From Catenuloplanes atrovinosus (lineage in GTDB: Bacteria > Actinomycetota > Actinomycetes > Mycobacteriales > Micromonosporaceae): DNA of 64,000 nt. Below the pieces are notes generated by a model that worked only from the letters and a program-made list of their open reading frames with translations, did no database searches and was not told the origin of the DNA. The DNA lies in NCBI RefSeq assembly GCF_031458235.1, contig NZ_JAVDYB010000001.1, positions 3,741,001 to 3,805,000 on the forward strand, given 5' to 3'. Numbering within the stretch: the stretch's first letter is position 1; every line of letters begins with the position of its first letter. The translations under genes were made by a program, and so were the position numbers. Of the stretch, positions 32,248-40,703 are shown piece after piece.

Positions 32248-33272
32248 CTGTCGCTCGTGGGAAGGAACCGGGCGTCGGCGACGTCGGCGGGGCTCAGCCC
32301 GGGAGGGATCAGGCCGAGCTCCTGCAACAGGGCGATGTTGCGCGCCATCCGCGCCTCGTCGAAGGTGCCCACCGCAACGCCGGCCGCCGGCAGGCTGTTC
32401 GGCTTGAGGATCGCCAGCTCCTGTGCCGCCTGGCCGGCATCGACCGTGTTGTCGATCCCGCGCAGCACCTCGCCGATCTCCTCCGGGTTGTCGACGGCGT
32501 ACCTGACCCCGCGCATGATCGCCTGGTTGAAGCGCCGGACCAGGTCCGGGCTCCGGTCGATGACGTTCTGGTGCGTCATGATCGTCATGCCGTACAGGTC
32601 GGCGATGAAGTCGCTGTAAGGGAACATCATCACGGTACGGCCGCCGGCCAGCTTCTCCAGGCCGGGCTTCGTCGGCAGCTGGGTGGCCAGCGCCGCTACC
32701 CGGTTGCTCACCAGCAGATTCCCGCTGTTCTGCGTGGTCGCGTCGACCCACGTGATGCTCTTCTCGTCGATGCCGGCCAACCGGGCGAACGCCGGAAACA
32801 GTGCTCTCGGCGCCGCACCCACCACCGCGCCCAACGTCTTGCCCCGCAGGTCGCGTGGTGCGGTGAAACCCATGTCCGCGAAGGCGGCCACCGCGTTGAG
32901 GGTGCGCTGGTGCACCACACCGATGATCCGTAGCGAGCGGTCCTCCGGCTTCGCGGCCTTGCCGGCCCGGATGATCGCCCCGGCGGCGTCGATCGAGGCG
33001 AACTGGGCCTGCCCGGCGAGCAGCTGATTGTGGTTGTAGTCGCCGGCCTGGCCGTACTGGACGTTGACCTCGATCCCGGCCTCGGCGAAGTACTCCTTGT
33101 GCACCGCGGCGTGGATGTACGCGTCCCGGCCGAGATTGCCGAACGACGTGAGGTATGTGACCCGGTCGAGCGTGCCGCCGCCCGTCCGGCCGTCGCGGGA
33201 ACAGGCGGCGAGTGCCGCGCCCGCGGCCGAAGCGGTCGTCACGGCCATGAACGTCCTGCGCGAGAGCGTCAT
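32244..33272 (-). CDS. NMT1/THI5-like ABC substrate-binding lipoprotein
   Basis: A 342-residue binding protein. It begins with a Tat-like twin Arg (SRRTFMAV) and a lipobox ALAAC with Cys 23, so it is membrane-anchored outside. The NMT1/THI5-like domain follows: VTYLTSFGNLGRDAYIHAAV, EYFAEAGIEVNVQYGQAGDY, QFASIDAAGAIIRAGKAA. This family binds thiamine pyrimidine precursors, riboflavin, sulfonates or similar aromatic or small sulfur compounds; the ligand cannot be told. No TPP riboswitch was found upstream. Partner permease overlaps its stop. Confidence 0.88.
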   Translation of the reverse strand: MTLSRRTFMAVTTASAAGAALAACSRDGRTGGGTLDRVTYLTSFGNLGRDAYIHAAVHKEYFAEAGIEVNVQYGQAGDYNHNQLLAGQAQFASIDAAGAIIRAGKAAKPEDRSLRIIGVVHQRTLNAVAAFADMGFTAPRDLRGKTLGAVVGAAPRALFPAFARLAGIDEKSITWVDATTQNSGNLLVSNRVAALATQLPTKPGLEKLAGGRTVMMFPYSDFIADLYGMTIMTHQNVIDRSPDLVRRFNQAIMRGVRYAVDNPEEIGEVLRGIDNTVDAGQAAQELAILKPNSLPAAGVAVGTFDEARMARNIALLQELGLIPPGLSPADVADARFLPTSDR

Positions 33273-33745
33273 CGCACTTCCATCCGTGTCAGGTGACGTG
33301 CGGGGCCGGTGCGTCGGCGGTACGCCCGCGTCGACAGCACCGTCCGGACGCCAGCGGACGAGGAGTGACGATCACCTGGGAACCGAGCGAAGGGCGCTCG
33401 ACGAATCCGACCAAGACCGCTTCCCCCGGTGCGCTGGTCCGGCGGCCCGACGCTACAACGTCCATCGACGTCCGACGACATCGAAGCTGGTCTTTCACGG
33501 GTGGTGAGAGATGTCGGTCCGGCGACACGACACCTGCCCGGCGGCGTGCATGATGCCGATTCGCCGACCGGTCCGACTCCGACGACCCACCCGGGCGCCC
33601 CGTGCGGCTGATTGCGGGGCGGTTAGCGAGATCGTCCAGACGCGGCACGGTACGAGTGGTCGCACCGGTCACGTCCGCCGCGGTCCGCCCCCTTTCCGCA
33701 ACAACCGGTTCCAACGCCGGCAGAACGAGCTTGAGAGCTCAACGC
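33273..33745. other. Intergenic region upstream of binding protein
   Basis: 470 bp between the divergent-facing ABC gene and the TetR gene end. I looked for thiamine, cobalamin and S-box leader signatures on the minus strand and saw none. Overlapping short frames have no support. Confidence 0.35.
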
Positions 33746-34342
33746 TCACGCGCTCGCGCGCGTGGGCTTGAGCGTGATGCCGTCGATCGCGGCGTCGGCG
33801 ATGCGGTTCAGCGTCTCGGTGTCGACCCCCGCCTTGAGCAGTGCTTCGAGTCCGCGGTGGGTGGCGAGAATGAGCCCGCCGAGCGCCCCGGAGTCGGCGG
33901 CCGGGTCAACCTGCCCGGCACGCTGAGCCTGCTCGACGAGCAGACGGCAGCTCTCATGCAGCGTCTCGTACGCCGCGAGCGATCGGGCAGCGATGCGCTC
34001 GTCCTCCCACGCCAGTTCGGCGGTGGTCTTGGCCAGCAGGCAGCCACGCCGGTCGGGGCAACCCTCCGGCGCCGTCAGCCAGGCGCGGAGGCGGTCGAGC
34101 GCCTGATCCTCTGGACCGTCGACCCGGGCCGCGGCGCTTCGGTCGGAGTTCTCGCAGTACTCCTCGAAGATGCGCCGGAACAGCGAGTCCTTGTCGCCGA
34201 AAGCGCTGTAGAGGCTGCCTTTGCTGAGCCCCGTCACGCGGGAGAGATCCTCGACCGAGGTGCCGTGGTAGCCGGTTTCGTTGAACTGCCGGCGCACAGC
34301 GACCAGCACGTCGTGCTCATCGAACTTTCGTGGACGCCCCAT
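33746..34342 (-). CDS. TetR-family transcriptional repressor
   Basis: A 198-residue regulator. The HTH is VRRQFNETGYHGTSVEDLSR, VTGLSKGSLYSAFGDKDSLF (residues 15-50), preceded by GRPRKFDEH. The ligand domain resembles the TetR_C group with GCLLAKTTAELAWED. Divergent from an SDR gene; the 79-bp gap carries three related dyads of which one covers the SDR start codon, so it very probably represses the SDR gene and itself. Confidence 0.93.
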   Translation of the reverse strand: MGRPRKFDEHDVLVAVRRQFNETGYHGTSVEDLSRVTGLSKGSLYSAFGDKDSLFRRIFEEYCENSDRSAAARVDGPEDQALDRLRAWLTAPEGCPDRRGCLLAKTTAELAWEDERIAARSLAAYETLHESCRLLVEQAQRAGQVDPAADSGALGGLILATHRGLEALLKAGVDTETLNRIADAAIDGITLKPTRASA

Positions 34343-34362
34343 ATCTGCACGATACTCCGTTC

Positions 34363-34428
34363 TGAACGCCGGTTCAAAATAGTTCTGGACATCCGTTCCA
34401 GAATCTGCTTATTCTGAACGCATGTTCA
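34363..34428. promoter_or_regulatory. Three TetR-type operators between tetR and SDR gene
   Basis: Site 1 (34363-34376) is TGAAC-GCCG-GTTCA. Site 3 (34415-34428) is TGAAC-GCAT-GTTCA and includes the SDR ATG (34422-34424). Site 2 (34383-34403) is TTCTGGA-CATCCGT-TCCAGAA, a looser version. Sites 1 and 3 share 17 of 20 bases including flanks (TTCTGAAC...GTTCAAAA). They are spaced about 26 bp centre to centre. Confidence 0.8.
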
Positions 34429-35201
34429 AAACTCTTGTTCCTGCAGACATCACCGAGTTCGCCGGCAAGCGCGCGATCGTCACCGGCGGCTCTCGCGGCA
34501 TCGGTGCGGCCATCGTGCAGCGGCTGCTCGACGGCGGTGCGAGCGTCGTCACCACGGCACGCAACGCCACCGACGAGACGCCGAAGGGCGCCACCTTCAT
34601 TCAGGGCGACATCAGCACGCTCGCCGGCGTTCAGGCGTTCGCCGCGGCCGCGCTGCGCGAACTCGGCGGTGTCGACATCGTGGTGAACAACGCGGCCGCG
34701 GCCCGGACCCACCTCGGCGGCATCGCGTCCATCCCCGACGAGGAATGGCTCGACGCGCTCGACCTCAACTACCTGTCCGCCGTACGAGTCAACAACGCGC
34801 TGCTGCCGGCACTGCGCGAGGCCGGGGCGGGCGGCGTGATCGTCAACATCTCGTCCGGGTCGGCGATCCTGCCGGGCCCGCCGCTGGCGCACTACGGTGC
34901 CGCGAAGGCGGCGCTCAACACCTACGGCAAGGCGCTCGCCGCCGAGCTCGCGCCGGCCGGAATCCGGGTCACCACGATCATGCCCGGCAACGTGCTCACC
35001 CCCGGAGCCGACGTGATCCGCCAGAACTTCGCCGACGCGATGGGCGTCGAGCTCGCCGCGATCACCGCGGGCATCCCGCTCGGCCGCCCCGGTGACCCGC
35101 GTGACATCGCGGAGGCCGTCGCCTTCCTCGCCTCCGACCGAGCCCAGTGGATCACCGGCACCAGCCTGAACGTCGACGGCGGCGAACTTCCCGCCATCTA
35201 G
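34422..35201 (+). CDS. Short-chain dehydrogenase/reductase
   Basis: A 259-residue classical SDR. Cofactor motif TGGSRGIGAA (TGxxxGxG), NNAAAA in place of NNAG, catalytic S in VNISSGSAI, Y and K in HYGAAKAAL, and a C-terminal WITGTSLNVDGGEL. NAD(P)H-dependent oxidation or reduction of an unknown alcohol or ketone. Start at 34422 sits inside a TetR-type operator, so translation start and repressor site coincide. A strong hairpin follows at 35209-35263. Confidence 0.93.
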   Translation: MFKTLVPADITEFAGKRAIVTGGSRGIGAAIVQRLLDGGASVVTTARNATDETPKGATFIQGDISTLAGVQAFAAAALRELGGVDIVVNNAAAARTHLGGIASIPDEEWLDALDLNYLSAVRVNNALLPALREAGAGGVIVNISSGSAILPGPPLAHYGAAKAALNTYGKALAAELAPAGIRVTTIMPGNVLTPGADVIRQNFADAMGVELAAITAGIPLGRPGDPRDIAEAVAFLASDRAQWITGTSLNVDGGELPAI

Positions 35202-35208
35202 CTCCAGA

Positions 35209-35263
35209 CCCGGTCGGCCGCGCGGGCCCAGCCTTTTTCGCCGGGCCCGCCCGGCCGACCGGG
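35209..35263. terminator. Large hairpin after the SDR gene
   Basis: Outer stem of 12 bp (CCCGGTCGGCCG, 35209-35220, with 35252-35263), a 2x2 internal loop, then 7 bp (CGGGCCC/GGGCCCG) and a 13-base loop containing five T. It begins 8 bp after the SDR stop and probably ends that transcript before the LLM gene. Confidence 0.75.
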
Positions 35264-35355
35264 GTCGTCCCCGACTTCCGCGCCGCGAGGCCGGTCGTCG
35301 CGACCGGCGGCCTTCTCGCGCACAGCCCCATACCAACGACTGGCAGGACGATCAC

Positions 35356-36303
35356 ATGACCGGCGATCCGGCGACAGCATCGAAGGACAGCGGCGCTGCG
35401 ACAAGCGCCCACGGCAACCGTGCGCTGTGGCGCGAGCGGCTCGGCCGGGTCGGCGTGTGGAGCATGCAGCTGCGCACCGCTCCCGCCCAGGCCATCGAAC
35501 ACGCCGCGCATGATCTGGACGACGCCGGGTTCCGCGCACTGTGGATTCCCGGGCTGGACGGCGGTCCGGTGTTCGCCGACGCGCAACGCCTACTGACGGC
35601 CACCGGGCAGGCGTCCGTCGTCATCGGCGTACAGAGCATCTGGAAGCAGGAGTCCGCCGAGCTGGCCGCACACGCCGCCACGGTCGAGTCGCGTTTCCCC
35701 GGCCGGCTGCTCACCGGGCTGGGCGTGAGCGCCGCCGAAGTAGCCCGTGCCCTCGGCAAACCGTTCAGCACGGCCGTCCAGGAGATGGACAACTACCTGC
35801 AAGGCCTCGACGACGCGCCGACGCCGCTTGCCCAGCAGCGCCGGCTGCTGGGCTCGCTCGGACCCGCAATGGCCCGGCTCGCCGGAGCCCGGACCGCAGG
35901 ACTACACCCGTTCCTCGTGCCGGCCGAGGCCGCCGCCGGCTACCGCGAGAATCTCGGCAACGACGCCCTGCTCGCCCCGCACCTGGCCGTCGTCCTGGAC
36001 ACCGACCCGAGCCGGGCCCGCGAGATCGCCCGGGGTGGCATCGGCTTCTTCCTCGGCCTGCACACCTACCAGGGCAACCTGCGCCGGCTCGGATTCTCCG
36101 ACGCCGACTTCGTGCCCGGCGGCAGCGACCGCCTGATCGACGCCCTGGTCGCCTGGGGCGACCTCGACGCCGTCCACGCCCGGATCCAGCAGCACCTGGA
36201 CGCCGGCGCCGACCACGTCGCGCTGCACGTCATCACCCCCGGACAGCAGATCCCCAGCCGGCAGTGGGCCGAACTCGCCACCCTCCTACCGCACCTCACC
36301 TGA
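35356..36303 (+). CDS. LLM-class F420-dependent oxidoreductase
   Basis: A 315-residue luciferase-like monooxygenase-family protein. N-terminal RLGRVGVWSMQLRTAPAQAI and the barrel segments FRALWIPGLDGGPVFADAQR, RLLTGLGVSAAEVARALGKP, then LAGARTAGLHPFLVPAE fit the group that uses deazaflavin F420 in actinobacteria. Substrate unknown. Same direction as the SDR gene but separated by 154 bp with a terminator-like hairpin, so it is likely a separate unit. Confidence 0.87.
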   Translation: MTGDPATASKDSGAATSAHGNRALWRERLGRVGVWSMQLRTAPAQAIEHAAHDLDDAGFRALWIPGLDGGPVFADAQRLLTATGQASVVIGVQSIWKQESAELAAHAATVESRFPGRLLTGLGVSAAEVARALGKPFSTAVQEMDNYLQGLDDAPTPLAQQRRLLGSLGPAMARLAGARTAGLHPFLVPAEAAAGYRENLGNDALLAPHLAVVLDTDPSRAREIARGGIGFFLGLHTYQGNLRRLGFSDADFVPGGSDRLIDALVAWGDLDAVHARIQQHLDAGADHVALHVITPGQQIPSRQWAELATLLPHLT

Positions 36304-36437
36304 CCCCGATGCCCGACCACGGCCACTCCCCCGCTGTTCTCCGCCTCCCGGACGGCACCACGCATTGATGACAGCGACACCGACGAGTGGGTGATCCATC
36401 TTCATGGGGAGCAGCCCGGACCCGTTGTGACCAGCGC

Positions 36438-38849
36438 CTAGATGCCTAGAGCGGTCAGGTGAGCGCGGATCTGGTCGGCTCCTGGCAGGCCGAGGTCGAT
36501 GTGGATGGCGAAGGCATGCCGGTAGTGCCGGCGGGCAAGGGCCCGGTTACCTCGGGCTCGATGAGCGTGACCGAGGCCGGTGTGGGCGCGGGCCTGTTGG
36601 ACCCGGGCGCCGGTCTCGACAGCGAGGGTGTGGGCCGCGGTGTGGTGGCGGAATGCGATGTCCGGCCGGCCCGCGGCCTGAGCTGCCTCACCGAGTCCGT
36701 TGTACGTGAACACCCGGCCCTCCCGGTGGCCGATCTGCTCGTACAGGGCTCCAGCCGCCTGGTGGCGCTTCGTAGCTTCGGTGGGCTGCCCGAGGCGGAG
36801 GAAGAGCATGCCGAGGCTGTCCAGCGTGCTGGCTTCGGCCAGGAGGTTGCCGGTCTCTCGGGACAGGCGCAGGGCCTCGTCGAGGTAGCCGGTGGACAGA
36901 CCGTACCGTCCCTGCTGCAGTTCGAGGTCGCCAAGGCAGATCAACGGATATGCCTCGCCGATGCGGTTTCCGGCCCGGCGGTACAACCGGTGGGCGGCTT
37001 TCAGGTGTGCGATCGCCGACGGGTACCGGCCGCGCAATCTGTCGATCACGCCCAGGTTGGTACAGGCACGGGCCTGGCCGTCGAGATCATTATTCCGCCG
37101 GTACAGGCGCAGTGCCTGCCGCAGCTGGTCGGTCGCCTGCTCGAGCCGGCCCAATTGGCCGAGCACGCCGCCGAGGCCGAGGCGCGCATGAGCTTTCGCG
37201 GTCGGATCATCCGTCTGGAGAGCACAGCCATGGATGGCCAACGCGTCGGTGAGGTATCCCCCGTCGAGATAGCCGAACAGGATGCGAGAGAGTCGCGCCG
37301 TGTGGGCCGGCCAGCCGTGCGCGGCGGCGTGCGCGGCGACGGCGATCAGAGTAGGCCGTTCGCTGTCCAACCAGCCCCGGGCAAGCTCCCGGCCGGTGAG
37401 ACAGGGAACGTGTGTGCTGGCCTGGCCGATGTGAGGCCGCAGGTGGGCGTCGAAAGGGTGCAGACTGTTCACGGCGGCCGCGGTCGCGGTGAGGTAATAG
37501 TCGAAGAGGCGGGTCAGCGCGGCGCGGCGGGCGGCCGGACGGTCTTCGTCGGTGGCTTGCGTGGTGGCGTAGGCGCGAACGAGGTCGTGGAAGGAGTACC
37601 GTCCCGGTACGGCCTGCTGCAGCAGATGATCGCGGTGAAGTCGGTCGAGATCGGCCCGAACGGTGGTCGGATCGGTGCCGACGATGGCCGCGGCGGCGTA
37701 GGCGTCGAAGTCCTGGCCCGGGTGCAGGGCGAGCAGCCGGAGTGTCCGTCGCTGGTCGGCGGGCAGGTGCTGGTAGGACAGGTGGAGGGCGACCTCGACG
37801 CCGGCATCCAGGCGCCGCTGGTGATGGCGTTCGTCGAGCCGGTCGGCGTGGTCGGTCAACGTCCAGCCCGGTGTGCCGCTGATGTGCCCGGTAGTCAGGC
37901 TCAGGGCCAGGGGGAGATAGTCGCACCGCCGGGCGATCCGCGCGGCAGCGTGCGGATCGGGGCCCATAGGTGCGTCGGGGACGGCCCGGGTGAGAAACGC
38001 CAGCGCCTCATCGGGGGTGAACACGTCCACCGGCAGGTGGACCGCGGAACGCAGGCCGGTGAGGCGGCGCCGGCTGGTGATCAGGGTGAGACACCCCGGG
38101 AGGGTCGCGAGCAGCGGGCGGACCTGCTCGGTGGAGGCGGCGTTGTCCAGCACAACCAGGGCCCGGATACCGGCGAGGTGGTCACGGTAGGCGGCGGTGC
38201 GCCCGGCGAGGTCGTGCGGAATCCGCTGGCCGGGCATCCCGAGCAGGCGCAGGAATCCGTCCAGGACCGCAGCCGGGTCCGCCGGCGGCTGCGCGGGGTC
38301 GGGATCGAAGCCGCGCACGTTGACGAAGAGCACCCGCTCGAACGGCTGCTGCCGGTGGAGCAGGTGTCCGGCACGCACCGCGAGCTCGGTCTTGCCGACC
38401 CCGGCCATGCCCTCGATCGCGACGACCGCCACCGCATGCTCGTCCTGTCCCGCGTGACGGATCCGGTCGAGTTCATCGGTGCGGCCGGTGAACCAGGTCG
38501 GTTCCGGCGGGAGGCGGTCCCGCACACGGACCTGGGACACCGCCTCGATCTCCCCGTCCACCACACGTAGGGCCTGCCGCCACGCCGTCACGTACCCGGT
38601 ATCGGGATGCAGCGCATGGACCACCGCCACCACCAGGTCGGCGTCCATCCGCCGCCGGCCCGGCCGGAAGCAGTACGCGACGGTGGACCTGGACACCAGC
38701 TCACGGGCCGGCCGGCCCGCCGCGGTCCAGGCCGCGTTCACCCGGCCTTTGATCGTCTCGTAGGACGGATTACCGGCCCAGGCCTTCAGCCGGCGCAGCT
38801 GTTCGACGAGATCATCAAGGCTGGCGGCCCCCGAGGGGTTGGGCAGCAT
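36438..38849 (-). CDS. NB-ARC/TPR STAND regulator
   Basis: An 803-residue STAND protein. The N-terminal 110 residues (LDDLVEQLRRLKAWAGNPSY, LVSRSTVAYCFRPGRRRMDA) form a helix-turn-helix-like domain common in actinobacterial NB-ARC regulators. NB-ARC follows: IEGMAGVGKTELAV (Walker A), IRALVVLDNAAST (Walker B), LTLITSRRRL (sensor), with a winged-helix stretch VALHLSYQHLPADQRRTLRL. The C-terminal 300 residues are TPR repeats (ARACTNLGVIDRLRGRYPSA, LAEASTLDSLGMLFLRLGQP). ATG at 38849 has AGGAG 7 bp upstream; the frame is open further upstream but non-coding in character. Role: signal-responsive regulator or conflict sensor. Confidence 0.88.
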   Translation of the reverse strand: MLPNPSGAASLDDLVEQLRRLKAWAGNPSYETIKGRVNAAWTAAGRPARELVSRSTVAYCFRPGRRRMDADLVVAVVHALHPDTGYVTAWRQALRVVDGEIEAVSQVRVRDRLPPEPTWFTGRTDELDRIRHAGQDEHAVAVVAIEGMAGVGKTELAVRAGHLLHRQQPFERVLFVNVRGFDPDPAQPPADPAAVLDGFLRLLGMPGQRIPHDLAGRTAAYRDHLAGIRALVVLDNAASTEQVRPLLATLPGCLTLITSRRRLTGLRSAVHLPVDVFTPDEALAFLTRAVPDAPMGPDPHAAARIARRCDYLPLALSLTTGHISGTPGWTLTDHADRLDERHHQRRLDAGVEVALHLSYQHLPADQRRTLRLLALHPGQDFDAYAAAAIVGTDPTTVRADLDRLHRDHLLQQAVPGRYSFHDLVRAYATTQATDEDRPAARRAALTRLFDYYLTATAAAVNSLHPFDAHLRPHIGQASTHVPCLTGRELARGWLDSERPTLIAVAAHAAAHGWPAHTARLSRILFGYLDGGYLTDALAIHGCALQTDDPTAKAHARLGLGGVLGQLGRLEQATDQLRQALRLYRRNNDLDGQARACTNLGVIDRLRGRYPSAIAHLKAAHRLYRRAGNRIGEAYPLICLGDLELQQGRYGLSTGYLDEALRLSRETGNLLAEASTLDSLGMLFLRLGQPTEATKRHQAAGALYEQIGHREGRVFTYNGLGEAAQAAGRPDIAFRHHTAAHTLAVETGARVQQARAHTGLGHAHRARGNRALARRHYRHAFAIHIDLGLPGADQIRAHLTALGI

Positions 38850-39370
38850 CGCGAACTCCTGCGCCGACGTGGTCACGGGGTCACCCGGCACGGCATCGCC
38901 CCCATCAGCCGGATCCGATGTCCGTGTCGATGTTAGCGCTCGCGGCGCTGGCGGCAGGTCACACGGGACGGTCGCCGTGATCGTCCGGATCGCCGGCGGC
39001 CGGCCCGCGGTCGGCATCCGAATTCGTCCGAAGTTCGCTGTCGCCCGGGGATCGACGTCCAACACTGAGCGGGCCGTCCACCGGTGAACGACCCGCGGAT
39101 CATCCGACGAAGGGACGTGCCACATGCGAATCGCTCCGCGGCCGATTCCCTCACCACGTCGGCGGCGGCCGCCACGCTGCTCATCGGCGGCGCGACCGGT
39201 GCCGACGTCTCGCAGCCGACCGGGAGCCCGCAGCACGGCGTACAAGCCGTGGGCGCAAGGCCCCCACGGCTGCTGGTGCGGATGACGCCGGGTCGCCAGC
39301 CTCGGACAGCGGTGGGCCGGAACGCCGGCCCGATGTCCATGTCGATCGGTACAAGACGGAGGGATGCTTC
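38850..39370. other. Intergenic region between divergent STAND and PG-binding genes
   Basis: 520 bp. A plus frame from 39084 with SAADSLTTSAAAATLLIGGA has no support beyond being open. Promoters of both divergent genes should lie here. Confidence 0.35.
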
Positions 39371-39883
39371 ATGTCGAAGAACAAACGCCGGGTCGCCGGA
39401 ACGCTCACTCTGATGACCATGCTCGCGCTGTGGGCCGCGTTGCTCCCGGGTGGTGCCGCACAAGCGGGCGTGGCGGGGACCGCCGTCGCTCACGCCCGGG
39501 CCGAGGCGGAGGTCGGCTGCACCAGCTTCAGCAACATGTTCCAGCGCTCGCCGGCCTACTACCTGCACATACCGACGGTCGGTTGGGACTCCGGGGACGT
39601 CGACTGCGTCCTGGCCCGGGGCATGAACAACGTCGGCGTGCTGGCCCTGCAGGAAAGCCTGAACAGATGCTACGGGCAAGGGCTCGCTACGGACGGGCAA
39701 TTCGGCGCCAACACGGAGCGAGCCGTGCGCAATGCCCAGAACATCATCAATTCGCAGTACAACGCGGGGATCGCGGTGGACGGACGATACGGCCCCCAGA
39801 CCGCCTTCTGGTTCCACCACCAGATCTACGACCACAACAACGGCGGCTACCACACCGGTGCGTGTTCGCGCTGGGGGTGGTAG
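39371..39883 (+). CDS. Secreted peptidoglycan-binding-domain protein
   Basis: 170 residues with a signal peptide (KNKRRVAGTLTLMTMLALWA, cleavage after AAQA near 32). The mature part is a single PG_binding_1 domain: VLALQESLNRCYGQGLATDG, QFGANTERAVRNAQNIINSQ, GIAVDGRYGPQTAFWFHHQI. Cys pairs suggest disulfides. No catalytic domain. It may bind cell wall or serve as a secreted carrier. GGAGGG precedes the ATG. Followed by another small secreted lectin in the same direction. Confidence 0.85.
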   Translation: MSKNKRRVAGTLTLMTMLALWAALLPGGAAQAGVAGTAVAHARAEAEVGCTSFSNMFQRSPAYYLHIPTVGWDSGDVDCVLARGMNNVGVLALQESLNRCYGQGLATDGQFGANTERAVRNAQNIINSQYNAGIAVDGRYGPQTAFWFHHQIYDHNNGGYHTGACSRWGW

Positions 39884-39978
39884 AGCCGCGACCGTAGCGC
39901 AGGCGCCGCTTATACAGCCGCGCAGCTGGCGCCGTCTATGACGTCTATTCGATCGTTGAAAGATGGAGACGAAATCTC

Positions 39979-40569
39979 ATGCTGAAAAGCGAACACCGAA
40001 TCGCGCGGGCGTTCGGCCTGCCGGCCGGCCGCGCCGGCACCTTCCGCGTCAGTTCCAGGCCCGGGTGGCGCCGATCCTCAATGCGGATCAGGACGCTGTT
40101 CGTCGCCGTCGTCGCCCTGACCGCGGTCACCGCGGTCGCTCCGCAGGCGGCGTCCGCCGCGGACGTACCGATGAAACTCATCAACGCCTACAACGACCGT
40201 ACGCACTGCCTCAACTTTGACGACAACGTCGTATACCTCGACGAGTGCAGCACTTCCGGAACGACGCGGTGGCTGTTCGTCCCGAATCCGGACAGCATCG
40301 TGAACAACTATCGGCTGATCGCGTACGGTCACGGGGTCAACAACTACTGCCTCACGCAGCCGGACAAGTTCAACGCTCACGTCATGGTCAGCTGGTGCAG
40401 CGGCGCGCAAACCCAGTCATGGACCATCTCCTACAACGGCCCGGGCAACAGGATCACCAACGACAACAGCGGGAAATGCCTCGACGCGTCGTGGGACAGT
40501 GCAGGCACCATAACCGCCTGGACCTGCTACAACCCGCTCACCCTCAATCAACAGTGGTTCAACGCATAA
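39979..40569 (+). CDS. Secreted ricin B-type beta-trefoil lectin
   Basis: 196 residues from the ATG at 39979, which has GGAG 9 bp upstream; a second ATG at 40081 (MRIRTLFVAVVALTAVTAVA) would give a more typical signal peptide but has no ribosome site, so the protein may carry a 34-residue basic N-extension. Mature part is one beta-trefoil: HCLNFDDNVVYLDECSTSGT with RWLF, NYCLTQPDKFNAHVMVSWCS with QSW, and GKCLDASWDSAGTITAWTCY with QQWFNA, i.e. three QxW-type subdomains. Binds carbohydrates outside the cell. Confidence 0.83.
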   Translation: MLKSEHRIARAFGLPAGRAGTFRVSSRPGWRRSSMRIRTLFVAVVALTAVTAVAPQAASAADVPMKLINAYNDRTHCLNFDDNVVYLDECSTSGTTRWLFVPNPDSIVNNYRLIAYGHGVNNYCLTQPDKFNAHVMVSWCSGAQTQSWTISYNGPGNRITNDNSGKCLDASWDSAGTITAWTCYNPLTLNQQWFNA

Positions 40570-40703
40570 GCTGAGCTCCGACCTCGGCCGGCGGTGCACT
40601 ACCGCCGGCCGACCTCGGCCGCGAGAACCGGTCTCCGCGACCCCCAGCGGCTGCCCGCCGGTCCGAGCCACACGACCCCCTCGGCGGTACGACTCCGCCC
40701 CGG

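Noticed and set aside
33273-33745. TPP or other riboswitch before the NMT1/THI5-like binding protein
   Set aside because: No CTGAGA-type or other conserved core could be found on the minus strand.
36459-38570. A 703-codon plus-strand frame antisense to the NB-ARC/TPR gene
   Set aside because: Same GC-bias shadow; the minus-strand frame has a ribosome site, Walker motifs and TPRs.
39084-39370. Small plus-strand gene before the peptidoglycan-binding protein
   Set aside because: No ribosome site, low-information sequence and no homology that I recognise.
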